From Altererythrobacter sp. (GTDB taxonomy: Bacteria; Pseudomonadota; Alphaproteobacteria; Sphingomonadales; Sphingomonadaceae), in contig JAEULJ010000001.1 in the NCBI GenBank assembly GCA_016793865.1, forward strand, positions 496,001 to 560,000: a DNA stretch of 64,000 bases. The letters are read 5' to 3'. Shown here piece by piece: positions 7,936 through 17,011 of the stretch. The translations under genes and the position numbers were made by a program. How positions within the stretch are numbered: the stretch's first letter is position 1; the number at the start of each line of letters is the position of its first letter. The notes under the pieces are model-generated. The model worked only from the letters and a program-made list of their open reading frames with translations, ran no database searches and was not told the DNA's origin.

Positions 7936-9306
7936 ATGACCGACCTGTTTCAGCAATTTCTTGCCGCTGCCGGCGATGTCTTCAACGCGCATGGGCCGGC
8001 GATCCAGAGCGCCGCGAGCCTCTCGCCCACGGATTTCTCGATCCGCTTCTTCCTCCAGCTTGCGATCATCATCGCCGCCTGCCGCGTGATCGGCTGGCTG
8101 GGGCGCAAGCTGCTCGGCCAGCCGCAGGTGGTGGGTGAGATGATCGCCGGCGTGGTCCTCGGCCCCTCCGTGATCGGACTGGCGTTTCCGGGATTCACGG
8201 CCACGGTGTTCCCGCCGGAAACCAAGAGCATCCTCTATGCCGGGGCGCAGTTCGGCGTCGGCCTCTACATGTTCCTGGTCGGCAGCACGCTGCATCTGGA
8301 CCATTTCCGAACCAAGGCGAAGAGCGCGGTGGGCGTTTCGATCGCCGGGATCGTCACACCCTTCGTGATGGCCGTCCTCATCACGCCCGTGCTGCTGCAG
8401 GTTCCGGGGCTGTTCGCCGAGGGCATCTCGCAATTCAACGCCACGCTGTTCATGGGCGCCTGCATCGCCCTCACCGCCTTCCCCATGCTGGCCCGGATCA
8501 TCAACGAACGCGGGCTGGCCGGCACGTCGCTGGGAACCCTCTCGCTCACCGCCGGCGCCTTCGACGATGCGGTTTCATGGTGCGTGCTGGCGATCGTGCT
8601 GGCGACCTTCGGCGCGGGCGCCGGCGTGGCCCTGCTCGCGATCGTGGGCGGCCTCGCCTATGCCGGCTTCCTGTTCCTGTTCGGCCGTCGCCTGCTCGCC
8701 CCGCTCGGCCGCGCGGTGGAGGCCAAGGGGGAGATGTCCGACACCGTGCTCGGCATCACCCTGGGCTTGTTCTGCCTGTCGGCCTTCCTGATGGACGCGG
8801 CCGGCCTGCATGCCGTATTCGGGGGGTTCCTGCTGGGCGTGTGCATGCCGCGCGGGTTGTTCGCGCAGGAGCTCAAGCGCCGGATCGAGCCCTTCGCGGT
8901 CGTGGTGCTGCTGCCGATGTTCTTCACCTACTCGGGGCTCAACACACGCCTCGACATGGTCAATTCGCTCGAGCTGCTGGCGATCGCGATCGGCATACTG
9001 GCGGTCTCGATCCTGGCCAAGTTCGGCGCCTGCTGGGCGGCTGCGCGGCTCTCGGGCGAGGACAACCGCACCGCATTGGGCATCGGCGCGCTGATGAACG
9101 CGCGCGGCCTGATGGAGCTCATCATCATCAATATCGGGCTCCAGCACGGCATCATCGGCCCGGCGCTGTTCTCGATCATGGTGCTGATGGCGATCGTCAC
9201 CACGATGATGGCCGGGCCGCTGTTCGAACTCGTCTATGGCCGCAAGGCTCGCGAAAGCGGCGAGCTCGGGGCCATTGCCGGCGACGGGGCGCCCCGCACC
9301 GCCTGA
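7936..9306 (+). CDS. cation:proton antiporter, CPA2 family
   Basis: 456-residue sodium/proton exchanger-type membrane protein (PF00999 fold) with about 12-13 helices. Family features include GQPQVVGEMIAGVVLGPSVIG, the unwound-helix region LTAFPMLARIINERG, the acidic pair in the helix around AFDDAVSW (Asp-Asp of CPA2 exchangers), and LMNARGLMELIIINIGL near the C-terminus. It lacks the C-terminal RCK/TrkA-N domain of KefB/C-like members. Substrate probably Na+ or K+ against H+. The ATG at 7936 is taken because homology starts there; a G-rich stretch ends about 12 bases upstream. Divergent from the toxin-antitoxin pair. Confidence 0.88.
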   Translation: MTDLFQQFLAAAGDVFNAHGPAIQSAASLSPTDFSIRFFLQLAIIIAACRVIGWLGRKLLGQPQVVGEMIAGVVLGPSVIGLAFPGFTATVFPPETKSILYAGAQFGVGLYMFLVGSTLHLDHFRTKAKSAVGVSIAGIVTPFVMAVLITPVLLQVPGLFAEGISQFNATLFMGACIALTAFPMLARIINERGLAGTSLGTLSLTAGAFDDAVSWCVLAIVLATFGAGAGVALLAIVGGLAYAGFLFLFGRRLLAPLGRAVEAKGEMSDTVLGITLGLFCLSAFLMDAAGLHAVFGGFLLGVCMPRGLFAQELKRRIEPFAVVVLLPMFFTYSGLNTRLDMVNSLELLAIAIGILAVSILAKFGACWAAARLSGEDNRTALGIGALMNARGLMELIIINIGLQHGIIGPALFSIMVLMAIVTTMMAGPLFELVYGRKARESGELGAIAGDGAPRTA

Positions 9307-9336
9307 ACCTGCCCCGCCGCCCGCCCGGGCCGCGGC

Positions 9337-10920
9337 TCAGCGGAGCTGCGCGCCCGGGGCGGAAGCGGGGGCCGGGGCAGCGAAAGCCCCCGCGCTCGCG
9401 CCGAGCTGGTCTACCAGGGCGCGGTGCACCGGCAGGTCGCGCGCCGCGCTCTCGCCGTACTGGCGGATACGCTCGAAGATCCGCTCGGCCTCGCCTGCGT
9501 GCCGGAACTCGTCGCGAACCGGCGCCAGATCGGTACGGAATTCCATGCCGTAGAGGATGTACTGGTAGTTGAAGTAGGAAAAGCTTTCGTGGTCGAGCAC
9601 GAAATCGAACCGGCTCGGCGGGCGATAGCGCCATTGTTCCAGCAGGTCGGCGAGCCGGTCGGGGATGGATGAAGCTTCGGCATTCGCGCGCCAGAACGGC
9701 TCCTCCCGCCGGCTCAGGCAGTAGTGCAGCTTCAGGAAGGCCACGATGCTTTCGTAGCGCGCGCCCATCAACTCGTTGAAGCGCCTCGCAGGCCCGTCGA
9801 TCGGGCCATGATGGGGGAACAGCTCGGCGATCATCGCGGCGGCTGCCTCGATCATCAGCACGCCGGTGGATTCGAGCGGTTCGAGGAAACCGCCCGACAA
9901 CCCCACCGCCACGCAGTTCTTCTCCCACGGGCGCGTCCGATAACCCGCCTCGAACGGGATCAGGCGCGTCGTGGCCGCGCTGCTGCGCCCGCCCGTATAG
10001 CGCTCCAGCACCTGGGCCGCGGCATCGTCGCTCATATGCGCGCTCGAATAGACGCAGCCCAGACCCCGCGCCCCGGCAAGGCCGATGTCCCAGGTCCAGC
10101 CCGCGGCATGGGCGGATGCCACCGTATAGCTCGGCAGAGGCGTGTCCGCCGTCTCATAGGGCAGCTTGCAGGCGAGCGCGCGGTCGGTGAACAGCACATC
10201 GCCCACCGGCTTGAAGGCCACGTCCAGCGCACCGCCGATAAGCTCGGCGCGAAAACCGGAGCAATCCACGTAGAGATCGGCCTGGAGGTCGCCGTGCTCG
10301 CGGGTTTCGAGATGGGCGATCGCGCCGCTGGCCCCATCCAGCGCGGCCCGCGTCAGCAGCCCCTGGAGATGCACCACGCCCAGCGCGCGAGCGCGCTCCG
10401 CCAGCACCTCGGCCGTCCGCGTCGCGTCGAAATGATAGGCATAATCGAGTGGGCCGGCGAAATCCCCCTCGCCCGCCCCCTTCGGTGCGCGCCCCGCCTC
10501 GGCCACGCGGTTCTGGATCGTCATCGCCTCGGCGAACGCCGGGCGCGCCCGCTCGTCCTGAAGGAGCCAATAGGCCACCAGGCTGTGCGCGCCGTCCTGG
10601 AACGGGGCTTCGAAGGGATGAAGGAAATGGTCGTCGCGCCGGCCGGACGGCGCACGGACCCAGTTCTCGAAACGGATGCCCTGCTTGAAGGTGGCCGAGG
10701 TGGCGTGCACGAAGCTGGCTTCGTCGATGCCGATATAGCGCAGCGTGTTGCGGATGGTGGGGAAGGTGCCTTCGCCCACGCCGATGATGCCGATGCCGGG
10801 CGATTCCAGCAAGGTGATGCGGATGCGCGGATTATGCGCGATGTCGAAGAACCGCGCGAGATAGGCCGCCGTCAGCCATCCCGCGGTTCCCCCGCCCACA
10901 ATGAGGATCGAACGCGCCAT
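9337..10920 (-). CDS. flavin-dependent (tryptophan-type) halogenase
   Basis: 527-residue FAD-dependent halogenase of the tryptophan-halogenase family (PF04820). It has the dinucleotide motif GGGTAG (residues 10-14), the early GVGEGTFPTIR segment, the expected catalytic Lys at residue 79 in FKQGIRFENW, and the catalytic Glu at residue 350 in EPLESTG. The family motif WxWxIP is present as W275-T-W277-D-I-G280, so the proline is replaced by glycine. The ATG is preceded by GGCGGGGGT. It is encoded just downstream of and in line with the GH20 gene, next to chitin/GlcNAc catabolism. Such halogenases often sit beside TonB receptor or carbohydrate loci in sphingomonads and xanthomonads; true substrates there are unknown, and tryptophan should not be assumed. 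Confidence 0.88.
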   Translation of the reverse strand: MARSILIVGGGTAGWLTAAYLARFFDIAHNPRIRITLLESPGIGIIGVGEGTFPTIRNTLRYIGIDEASFVHATSATFKQGIRFENWVRAPSGRRDDHFLHPFEAPFQDGAHSLVAYWLLQDERARPAFAEAMTIQNRVAEAGRAPKGAGEGDFAGPLDYAYHFDATRTAEVLAERARALGVVHLQGLLTRAALDGASGAIAHLETREHGDLQADLYVDCSGFRAELIGGALDVAFKPVGDVLFTDRALACKLPYETADTPLPSYTVASAHAAGWTWDIGLAGARGLGCVYSSAHMSDDAAAQVLERYTGGRSSAATTRLIPFEAGYRTRPWEKNCVAVGLSGGFLEPLESTGVLMIEAAAAMIAELFPHHGPIDGPARRFNELMGARYESIVAFLKLHYCLSRREEPFWRANAEASSIPDRLADLLEQWRYRPPSRFDFVLDHESFSYFNYQYILYGMEFRTDLAPVRDEFRHAGEAERIFERIRQYGESAARDLPVHRALVDQLGASAGAFAAPAPASAPGAQLR

Positions 10921-10988
10921 ACCCCCGCCATAGCCCGACCGGTCATGGGCGAACAAGCGATGGCCCGGCCTGCCGGCCGGGCGGGGCC

Positions 10989-13574
10989 TCAGCGCACGGT
11001 CACGATACGGCTTGCGCGCCGGCCATCGTCCGTGCGGGCGCGAAGCTCCACCGCGCCGGAAACCGGCACTGGCCCCCGATAACGCGCCCACGCTCCCCCC
11101 GCCGCGCGATATTCGATCAGCGCGCCGGGAAACTCGGCATTCGCCTCGAGCCGGCCAGCCACAACCCGGGCGCCCGGCGGCGTGATGCGATAGGCAACGC
11201 CCATGCGGTCGAGCAGCGCGTGCTGCACCGGCATGCGCCCGGCGAAGCGGTTCCAGTCGGCGAGGATCGCCCGCTGATCCACCCGGCGGTCATCCGGCGC
11301 ATAGCTTTCCCCCGGGACGTAGGGCGGCTCCCACCCCGGCCGGTGCCACGCGCGTTCCGCCAGCGCGATCAGGCGGGGAAAGAACTGATAGTCCACCCCG
11401 GCGTCGGTACGGGTGGTCTCGCTCCACAGCTGCGCCTGGATACCCGCGACCCCTCGCCCCGCCTGACGCGGCGAGGGATCGGAAATGGTCTGCGGCCGGC
11501 TGTAGGTATCCCGGATCAGGGCGGCGTTGGCGGGCAGATTGTCGGTCATGAAGCCGAACACCTGGAGCGTATCGACGCTGCGCGAGGCCCAGTCATAGCC
11601 GCCTTCCAGCGGATGGGGCACATAGGGCATGTCGAGGTAGCCCAGGTCGGGGATCGACAACACCACGTCCCAGCCGTGGTTGGCCTGCACATGGGCTTCG
11701 GTGATGCCGCCGGTGAACAGGGTCGCCCATATGTTGGTCTGCACCGCGCGCGGCATCCTGGCCGGATCGGTGTGGCCCATGCCGTCGCTCCAGCCCGCAA
11801 CCTTGAGACCGCGCCGCGCAAGGTCATTAGACACCCTCTCGATGAACATCGCGCCCAGTGCCTTCGCGTCGCGTCCGCTGGAGGCCATCAGCGGCTGGCA
11901 GGCGGGGCTTTGCGACCATGCCCCGGCGGTCTCGTCGGCGCCGATGTGGAAGGTGCGCAGCGGGGCGCCGGCGGCATCGTGCATGGCCGCGATCTCGCCG
12001 ACCGCGGTGTCGAGGAAGCGATAGGTTTGCGGGATGCACACGTTCAGCGTGTTGTCGTCGTAGTTCTGGATGCTGCGGTAGCGCGTGGTGTCGCCCAGCT
12101 CCACGAGCCGATAGGCCTCCGCCTCCGCGCGCTGCCCCGCAGCCATCAGCCGTTCGTAGCGCACCTCCATCGAGCGGATCGCCGCGCGCGAATGGCCGGG
12201 CATGTCGAGCGAGGGAATCACCTCGATCTCTCTCGCGCGCGCCGCCCGGACGATCTCGATGTAGTCGGCCTGGGTGAGATAGCCGTTGACCGGCCCGCTA
12301 CCATCCGGCCCGGCGCCAAGCTGCGGCTGCAGGCAGGTTCGCTCCGCCGGATCGTGGCAGCGCTTCGCACCGATCTCGGTCAGCTCCGGCAGCGCCCGGA
12401 TCGCAAGCCGCCAGCCTTCGTCGTCCGCCAAGTGCAGGTGGAGCTTGTTGAGCTTCCAGGCGGCCATCGCCTCCACCAGCTTGAGCACCTGCGCCTTGCT
12501 GTGGAAGTTGCGGGCAAGATCTATGTGGAGGCCACGAAAGCCATAGCGCGGCGCATCCTCCACCGCGAACGGTCGCATCCGCGCACCATCCGCGACGCGC
12601 TGCTGGACCAGCGAGCGCAGGGCGTGATTGGCACCCGCCGCGTCGGCGGCGGTGATCCCGATGCCAGCCGCGTTCACCGCCAGGCGATATCCCTCTGCTG
12701 GCAGGCCCATGCCGCTTTCCACGTGAATGGTCAGCGGAACCCGTCCGCCCAGGCCTACGCCCGCCTCCGCCAGCGCCGCGAGGGCCGGCTCTATCCGTCC
12801 GCGCTCGATGCCCGCCAGCCTCAGGTCGACACCGGCGGTCAAGTCCACAGGCGGTCCCGCGACCTGGCGGGCGGAGCGCGGCGTCGGCAGGATCGCCAGC
12901 CCGGCACCGGTGGCCGGCCCCCGCCGCGCGAATTCGGCGAAGGCGCGCTCCGGCGTCTGCCAGGCCGTGCGATCCTCACCGCCGCGCGATGCGAGCCGCG
13001 CCTCGTCGGTCATCGGGGCGACGAAGGCGAGCCTTTCATACCCGGTATCCGGGTCCAGCGTTGGCCGCGTCGCCTCGAACACGCGCGCCGCCACGCCATC
13101 CGCCACGAGGTAGATATTGGGCATGGCGAAGGCGACCGAATGCTGCGCGCCCTGGCCCCACAGCTTCACCTCGTAACGCGCGCCGGGCACGAGCTTCGCC
13201 CCGGGCTTGAGCGTCAGGTGCTGGAGATCGCCATTGACCAGCTCGTGCCGGAACACCGCGCTCTCCACGAGCGGGAGGCGGTTCACGAAGCTGAAGTAGA
13301 TGGCGAAGCTGTCCCGCGCGATGCCGGCGGGCAAGCGGTCCGGGAGGGTGAAGGCGAGGGTGGCGAGGAAGCAGCCCGGGGCCTGGGCCGGGCATGGCGA
13401 CGGGTGATTGCTGACCACGGCGTAGGTCACCGCAGTGTCGCGGGCGAGCGCATCGTATTCCGCCTGCGCGGCCGGCACCGTGGTGGCTGGCGGCGCCGCG
13501 CGCGCAGGCAGGACCGCGGCAGCCGACAGGGTGAAGGCAACGACGCCGAGCGGAACCGTCCGTATCCATTGCAT
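10989..13574 (-). CDS. GH20 beta-N-acetylhexosaminidase (chitobiase type)
   Basis: 861-residue exported enzyme releasing GlcNAc from chito-oligosaccharides. Signal peptide MQWIRTVPLGVVAFTLSAAA, then an N-terminal CHB_HEX-like carbohydrate-binding domain (to about residue 190), a GH20b domain, the GH20 catalytic barrel (about 320-720) with FHIGADE near residue 545 carrying the Asp-Glu catalytic pair, and a small C-terminal beta domain of the CHB_HEX_C kind. This domain order matches Serratia/Vibrio chitobiases. The ATG at 13574 starts the signal peptide; the frame is open further upstream without a signal. Divergent from GH18; likely co-transcribed with the halogenase, which starts 69 bases downstream. 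Confidence 0.92.
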   Translation of the reverse strand: MQWIRTVPLGVVAFTLSAAAVLPARAAPPATTVPAAQAEYDALARDTAVTYAVVSNHPSPCPAQAPGCFLATLAFTLPDRLPAGIARDSFAIYFSFVNRLPLVESAVFRHELVNGDLQHLTLKPGAKLVPGARYEVKLWGQGAQHSVAFAMPNIYLVADGVAARVFEATRPTLDPDTGYERLAFVAPMTDEARLASRGGEDRTAWQTPERAFAEFARRGPATGAGLAILPTPRSARQVAGPPVDLTAGVDLRLAGIERGRIEPALAALAEAGVGLGGRVPLTIHVESGMGLPAEGYRLAVNAAGIGITAADAAGANHALRSLVQQRVADGARMRPFAVEDAPRYGFRGLHIDLARNFHSKAQVLKLVEAMAAWKLNKLHLHLADDEGWRLAIRALPELTEIGAKRCHDPAERTCLQPQLGAGPDGSGPVNGYLTQADYIEIVRAARAREIEVIPSLDMPGHSRAAIRSMEVRYERLMAAGQRAEAEAYRLVELGDTTRYRSIQNYDDNTLNVCIPQTYRFLDTAVGEIAAMHDAAGAPLRTFHIGADETAGAWSQSPACQPLMASSGRDAKALGAMFIERVSNDLARRGLKVAGWSDGMGHTDPARMPRAVQTNIWATLFTGGITEAHVQANHGWDVVLSIPDLGYLDMPYVPHPLEGGYDWASRSVDTLQVFGFMTDNLPANAALIRDTYSRPQTISDPSPRQAGRGVAGIQAQLWSETTRTDAGVDYQFFPRLIALAERAWHRPGWEPPYVPGESYAPDDRRVDQRAILADWNRFAGRMPVQHALLDRMGVAYRITPPGARVVAGRLEANAEFPGALIEYRAAGGAWARYRGPVPVSGAVELRARTDDGRRASRIVTVR

Positions 13575-13680
13575 GACCCGCGCTCCCGCCTTTGGACCTA
13601 TTTTGATCCTATTGTTGTCATGGCGGCCATCATGGGTCAAGTTGTCCGTAACGCCGCCTAGAGGCACAAGGAAACCACAA

Positions 13681-14739
13681 ATGGCTCGGCCCGCATATCG
13701 GCTTACAGGTATTATATTGGCCATATTGGCTATCCTGCTTCCTCCTCCGGCCCTGGCGAACCCGGTACTCGTGGGATATTTTCCCGCGTTCAAGGGTCTG
13801 GAGCGGCAGCTCGAAACCACGTCCATCGTCCATTACACCCATATCAACATCGCCTTCGCCAATCCCGATGCCGGGGCAAGGATGGTGCATGGCGAGTCGA
13901 TGGCCTGCATGGCGGACGGGGCGGGCGGACAGGTTTCCCTCGCCGCCCTGCGGACCACGGCAGCGCGTCTGCGCGCGGAGGGGGCCAGGGTGCTGCTGTC
14001 GGTCGCCGGCGGGGTGATCCCGGCCTGCGCGGGCGATTGGCGCGTGCTGCTGGCCCCGGCAGGCCGCGACGGCGTGGTGAAGGAGTTGCTGGCGGTGACG
14101 GAGGCCGCCGGGCTCGACGGCATCGACGTGGATATCGAGGGCGAACTGCTCACCGCGATCGATCGTGACGGCAATTACACCCCCTTCATCGCCGCTCTGT
14201 CGCGGGAACTGAGGGCGCGGGGCAGGCTGCTGACCGTGGCGACCGCGTCCTACGAAGGCGGCATGGTCCCCGTCGCCTCGGTGCCCTATTTCGATCTGGT
14301 GATGCCGATGTCCTATGATGCGATCGGGCCGACATGGGGACAGGCGGGGAGCGAGCACGCCACCCGCGAACAGGCTGCCCGAGATGTGGCGCTGTGGCTG
14401 GCGCGCGGCGTTCCTCGCGAACGCCTGGTCCTAGGCGTCCCATTCTATGGCTACGGCTTCGGAGGCCATGCTCCCAACCATGATTTTCGCGCCCTGCGAG
14501 CCGCTCATGGCGCCGTCACGACCACCAGCGACGTGATCGGCGCGGCCTGCGCCGGCTGCGATTACATCACCTTCAACTCGCAGGCGACGATTCGCTGGAA
14601 GGCGGAACTCGCTGCCGCACGCGCCGGCGGGGTTATGGTGTGGGAGATGACTCAGGATACCGCCGACCAGTTACTGGCCAGCACCATCGCCGCAGCCCTC
14701 GGGCTGACATCACCCGAATTGACTACGCACGGCGAGTGA
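13681..14739 (+). CDS. GH18 glycosidase, chitinase-like, secreted
   Basis: 352-residue GH18 family protein with a signal peptide (MARPAYRLTGIILAILAILL, cleavage near ALANP). The catalytic DxxDxDxE motif is intact as DGIDVDIEGE at about residues 147-154, with Glu as proton donor; the downstream strands MPMSYDA and GVPFYGYGF are also typical. Short for a chitinase and without a chitin-binding domain, so it may act on chito-oligosaccharides or glycans rather than crystalline chitin. Its stop overlaps a possible GTG start of the GntR regulator. It begins the rightward arm of the GlcNAc block. Confidence 0.88.
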   Translation: MARPAYRLTGIILAILAILLPPPALANPVLVGYFPAFKGLERQLETTSIVHYTHINIAFANPDAGARMVHGESMACMADGAGGQVSLAALRTTAARLRAEGARVLLSVAGGVIPACAGDWRVLLAPAGRDGVVKELLAVTEAAGLDGIDVDIEGELLTAIDRDGNYTPFIAALSRELRARGRLLTVATASYEGGMVPVASVPYFDLVMPMSYDAIGPTWGQAGSEHATREQAARDVALWLARGVPRERLVLGVPFYGYGFGGHAPNHDFRALRAAHGAVTTTSDVIGAACAGCDYITFNSQATIRWKAELAAARAGGVMVWEMTQDTADQLLASTIAAALGLTSPELTTHGE

Positions 14740-14774
14740 AACATCATCGAACGCAGAACGGGGAATTACACCAG

Positions 14775-15515
14775 GTGTCATTGATTCAGAGCGTCGGGCG
14801 ATTGCGCAAGGACGCCCCCACGCCACTCTACCTGCAGCTGCAGAAAGGCCTGCGCGACGCGATCGAGAACCGCGTCGTCCAGGCCGAGGCGGCGATCCCT
14901 ACCGAGCGCGACCTGGCCGAGGAATTCGCGATCTCGCGCATCACCGTGCGCAAGGCGATCGACGGGCTGGTGAGCGAAGGGCTGCTGTCGCGGCGGCGCG
15001 GGGCCGGCACATTCGTGGTCGCGCCGCGCGTGGAGAAGAATTTCTCGCGCCTCACCTCGTTCTCGGAAGACATGGTCGCGCGCGGGCGCCGGCCGCACAG
15101 CGTGTGGGTGAGCAAGAGCGAGGGCGCCGTGACCCCGGAAGAGGCGCTTTCGCTGGGCCTCTCGCCCGGCACGTCGGTCTATCGTTTTCATCGCATCCGC
15201 TATGCCGACGATGCGCCCATGGCGCTCGAATATTCGACAGTGCCGGCCTATTGCCTCTCCTCGCTCGATGCAGTCGACGCTTCGCTCTACGAGGCGCTGG
15301 AGCGGGCCGGGCATCTTCCGGTGCGCGCGCTCCAGCGGCTACGGGCGATAAACTTCTCCGCCGATCAGGCGGAAGCGCTGGAGGTGGCGCCGGGCGATGC
15401 GGGCCTGTTCATCGAACGCCGCGGCTTTCTGGTCGATGGGCGCAACGCGGAGTTCACCCAAAGCTATTACCGCGGTGATGCCTATGATCTGGTGGCGGAG
15501 CTCAACACCCGCTGA
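14775..15515 (+). CDS. GntR/HutC-family transcriptional regulator, probable GlcNAc regulator
   Basis: 246-residue regulator: N-terminal winged helix (TPLYLQLQKGLRDAI, then IPTERDLAEEFAISRITVRK and the wing RRRGAGTFV), and a C-terminal UTRA effector domain (from about residue 80) of the HutC subfamily, whose members such as NagR/NagQ/DasR sense amino-sugar phosphates. Regulation of the surrounding nag genes is inferred from position. Start uncertain: GTG at 14775 follows GGGGA by 11 bases and gives the usual family length; an alternative GTG at 14736 overlaps the GH18 stop. Confidence 0.85.
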   Translation: MSLIQSVGRLRKDAPTPLYLQLQKGLRDAIENRVVQAEAAIPTERDLAEEFAISRITVRKAIDGLVSEGLLSRRRGAGTFVVAPRVEKNFSRLTSFSEDMVARGRRPHSVWVSKSEGAVTPEEALSLGLSPGTSVYRFHRIRYADDAPMALEYSTVPAYCLSSLDAVDASLYEALERAGHLPVRALQRLRAINFSADQAEALEVAPGDAGLFIERRGFLVDGRNAEFTQSYYRGDAYDLVAELNTR

Positions 15516-15534
15516 TTCAGGAAATCGCGGTGCG

Positions 15535-15831
15535 ATGGCAGATCGCCCAGCGCCTGCGCAGCGCGCTCGCGCAGGACGCCGAGGCGCCGCTCCAGCTCCT
15601 CTTGCGACAACGCATCGGCGATCGGATGGTGATCGCGCGATCGCCGCCTATGTCCTGCACCAGCTCACTGCCGGAGTGCCCGTCTGGCAGAGCATGTTGC
15701 TGCCGTTCACTCTCCTGCGCGGCACGTTGGGGGACACCGCCGCAGCCTTCGCCCCGGTCTTGCTCTATGTCGCGATGATATGGGCCTGCATGGAATATCT
15801 GCGGCGCCGGAGCTGGATCGTGCGGATATGA
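15535..15831 (+). CDS. possible small membrane protein or frameshifted remnant
   Basis: The 425-base gap between the GntR and deaminase genes (15516-15940) holds no recognised gene. From about 15632 to the stop at 15831 one frame has strongly GC-rich third positions and encodes a hydrophobic helix pair (VWQSMLLPFTLLRG, VLLYVAMIWACMEYLRRR). Upstream (about 15530-15635) the coding-like signal lies in a different forward frame (VRWQIAQRLRSALAQDAEA), which suggests a frameshift. A minus-strand frame over the first part also looks coding-like (LSQEELERRLGVL) but has no start codon. Whether any of this is translated cannot be settled from sequence. Confidence 0.3.
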   Translation: MADRPAPAQRARAGRRGAAPAPLATTHRRSDGDRAIAAYVLHQLTAGVPVWQSMLLPFTLLRGTLGDTAAAFAPVLLYVAMIWACMEYLRRRSWIVRI

Positions 15832-15845
15832 CAACCCGGTCCCGG

Positions 15846-15873
15846 TTCATGCTCGCTATATGACCTTTATAAT
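15846..15873 (+). promoter_or_regulatory. promoter of the nagB-nagA-PTS operon
   Basis: A perfect TATAAT (15868-15873) stands in otherwise GC-rich DNA 68 bases upstream of the deaminase ATG. A weak TTCATG (15846-15851) lies 16 bases before it. The -10 box runs into ATAATACCTATTG, and parts of this string recur near the GH20/GH18 genes, so a regulator site may overlap the promoter. Confidence 0.5.
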
Positions 15874-15940
15874 ACCTATTGCCAGTCCCCGGCTTCGCGC
15901 ATATGCCTCGCCGGGTATCGGACCGGGGAGCGGTGAGAGA

Positions 15941-17011
15941 ATGGCAGATACCGCCGTCCGCGAAAGGCGGCCCCCCGGGTCGTATCGGGACACGCTGATG
16001 TATGCCGAGGCCGGCGATGCCGCTTCATCCGTGCGTCGCCTGCTCGATACGAACAGGGCGGCTCTGGCGCGCATTGCCGCGCGATTGCGCTCCACCCCCC
16101 CGCGTCTGGTCGTGACCTGCGCCCGGGGCTCGTCGGATCATGCGGCGACCTTCGGCAAATATGTCATCGAGACTCTGGCGGGTGTCACCACCGCATCGGC
16201 GGCGCTTTCGGTCGCCTCGGTCTATCCGCAGGCTCCGGGCGGCCTGGACGACGGAGCGCGCCTGTGCCTGGCGATCTCGCAATCGGGCCGCAGCCCGGAC
16301 CTGCTCGCCGCGGTGGAGGCAGAGCGCCGGCGCGGGGCCTTCGTGGTGGCGCTGGTGAACGCGGATGGATCGCCCCTGGCGGCGCTGGCCGACGAGGTTC
16401 TGGCGCTAAGCGCGGGAGCCGAGGAATCGGTGGCCGCAACCAAGAGCTACCTCGCCTCGCTTGCCGCGCTCGCGGCGTTGGTGGCGGCCTGGGTGGACGA
16501 TCGCGAGCTCGCCGCCGCTGTCGATGGCCTGCCCGCTCTGCTCCCGCGCGCCTTCGCGCTCGACTGGTCCGCCGCGCTGGAACCTCTGCACGCAGCCTCG
16601 AACCTGTTCGTGATCGGTCGCGGCTATGGCCTGGGCGCGGCGCAGGAGGCAGCGCTCAAGCTCAAGGAGACCTGCGGGCTCCACGCCGAATGCATCAGTT
16701 CGGCGGAGGTGAGGCACGGGCCGATGGCGCTGGTCGCGGATGGCTTCCCCATCCTCGCCTTTGCCGGGAGCGGCGCGGCGGGTGACCATGTGCGTGAGAC
16801 AGCGGCGCTGTTCTCCACGCGCGATGCGCGCGTGATGCTGGCGGACACCACAGGATCGGCCGGCAGCCTGCCGGCACTCGCGGCCCACCCCGTGATCGAG
16901 CCCATCCTGATGGTCCAGAGCTTCTATGCCCTCGCCGCAAGGCTTGCGGTGGCGAGGGGCCATGACCCCGATCGCCCACCCTTCCTGCGCAAGATCACCC
17001 GCACGACATGA
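15941..17011 (+). CDS. nagB-II: glucosamine-6-phosphate deaminase, GlmS-like SIS type (NagB-II)
   Basis: 356-residue protein with two SIS domains, like the isomerase half of GlmS but without the glutaminase domain. Motifs: CARGSSDHAATFGKY and SQSGRSPDLL in the first SIS domain, RGYGLGAAQEAALKLKETC and SSAEVRHGPMA in the second, and the C-terminal tail RGHDPDRPPFLRKIT. These fit NagB-II, first described in Shewanella, which converts glucosamine-6-phosphate to fructose-6-phosphate and ammonia. The ATG at 15941 starts the conserved region; an ATG at 15860 is in frame but lies in the promoter. Overlaps nagA by the ATGA pattern. Confidence 0.9.
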   Translation: MADTAVRERRPPGSYRDTLMYAEAGDAASSVRRLLDTNRAALARIAARLRSTPPRLVVTCARGSSDHAATFGKYVIETLAGVTTASAALSVASVYPQAPGGLDDGARLCLAISQSGRSPDLLAAVEAERRRGAFVVALVNADGSPLAALADEVLALSAGAEESVAATKSYLASLAALAALVAAWVDDRELAAAVDGLPALLPRAFALDWSAALEPLHAASNLFVIGRGYGLGAAQEAALKLKETCGLHAECISSAEVRHGPMALVADGFPILAFAGSGAAGDHVRETAALFSTRDARVMLADTTGSAGSLPALAAHPVIEPILMVQSFYALAARLAVARGHDPDRPPFLRKITRTT

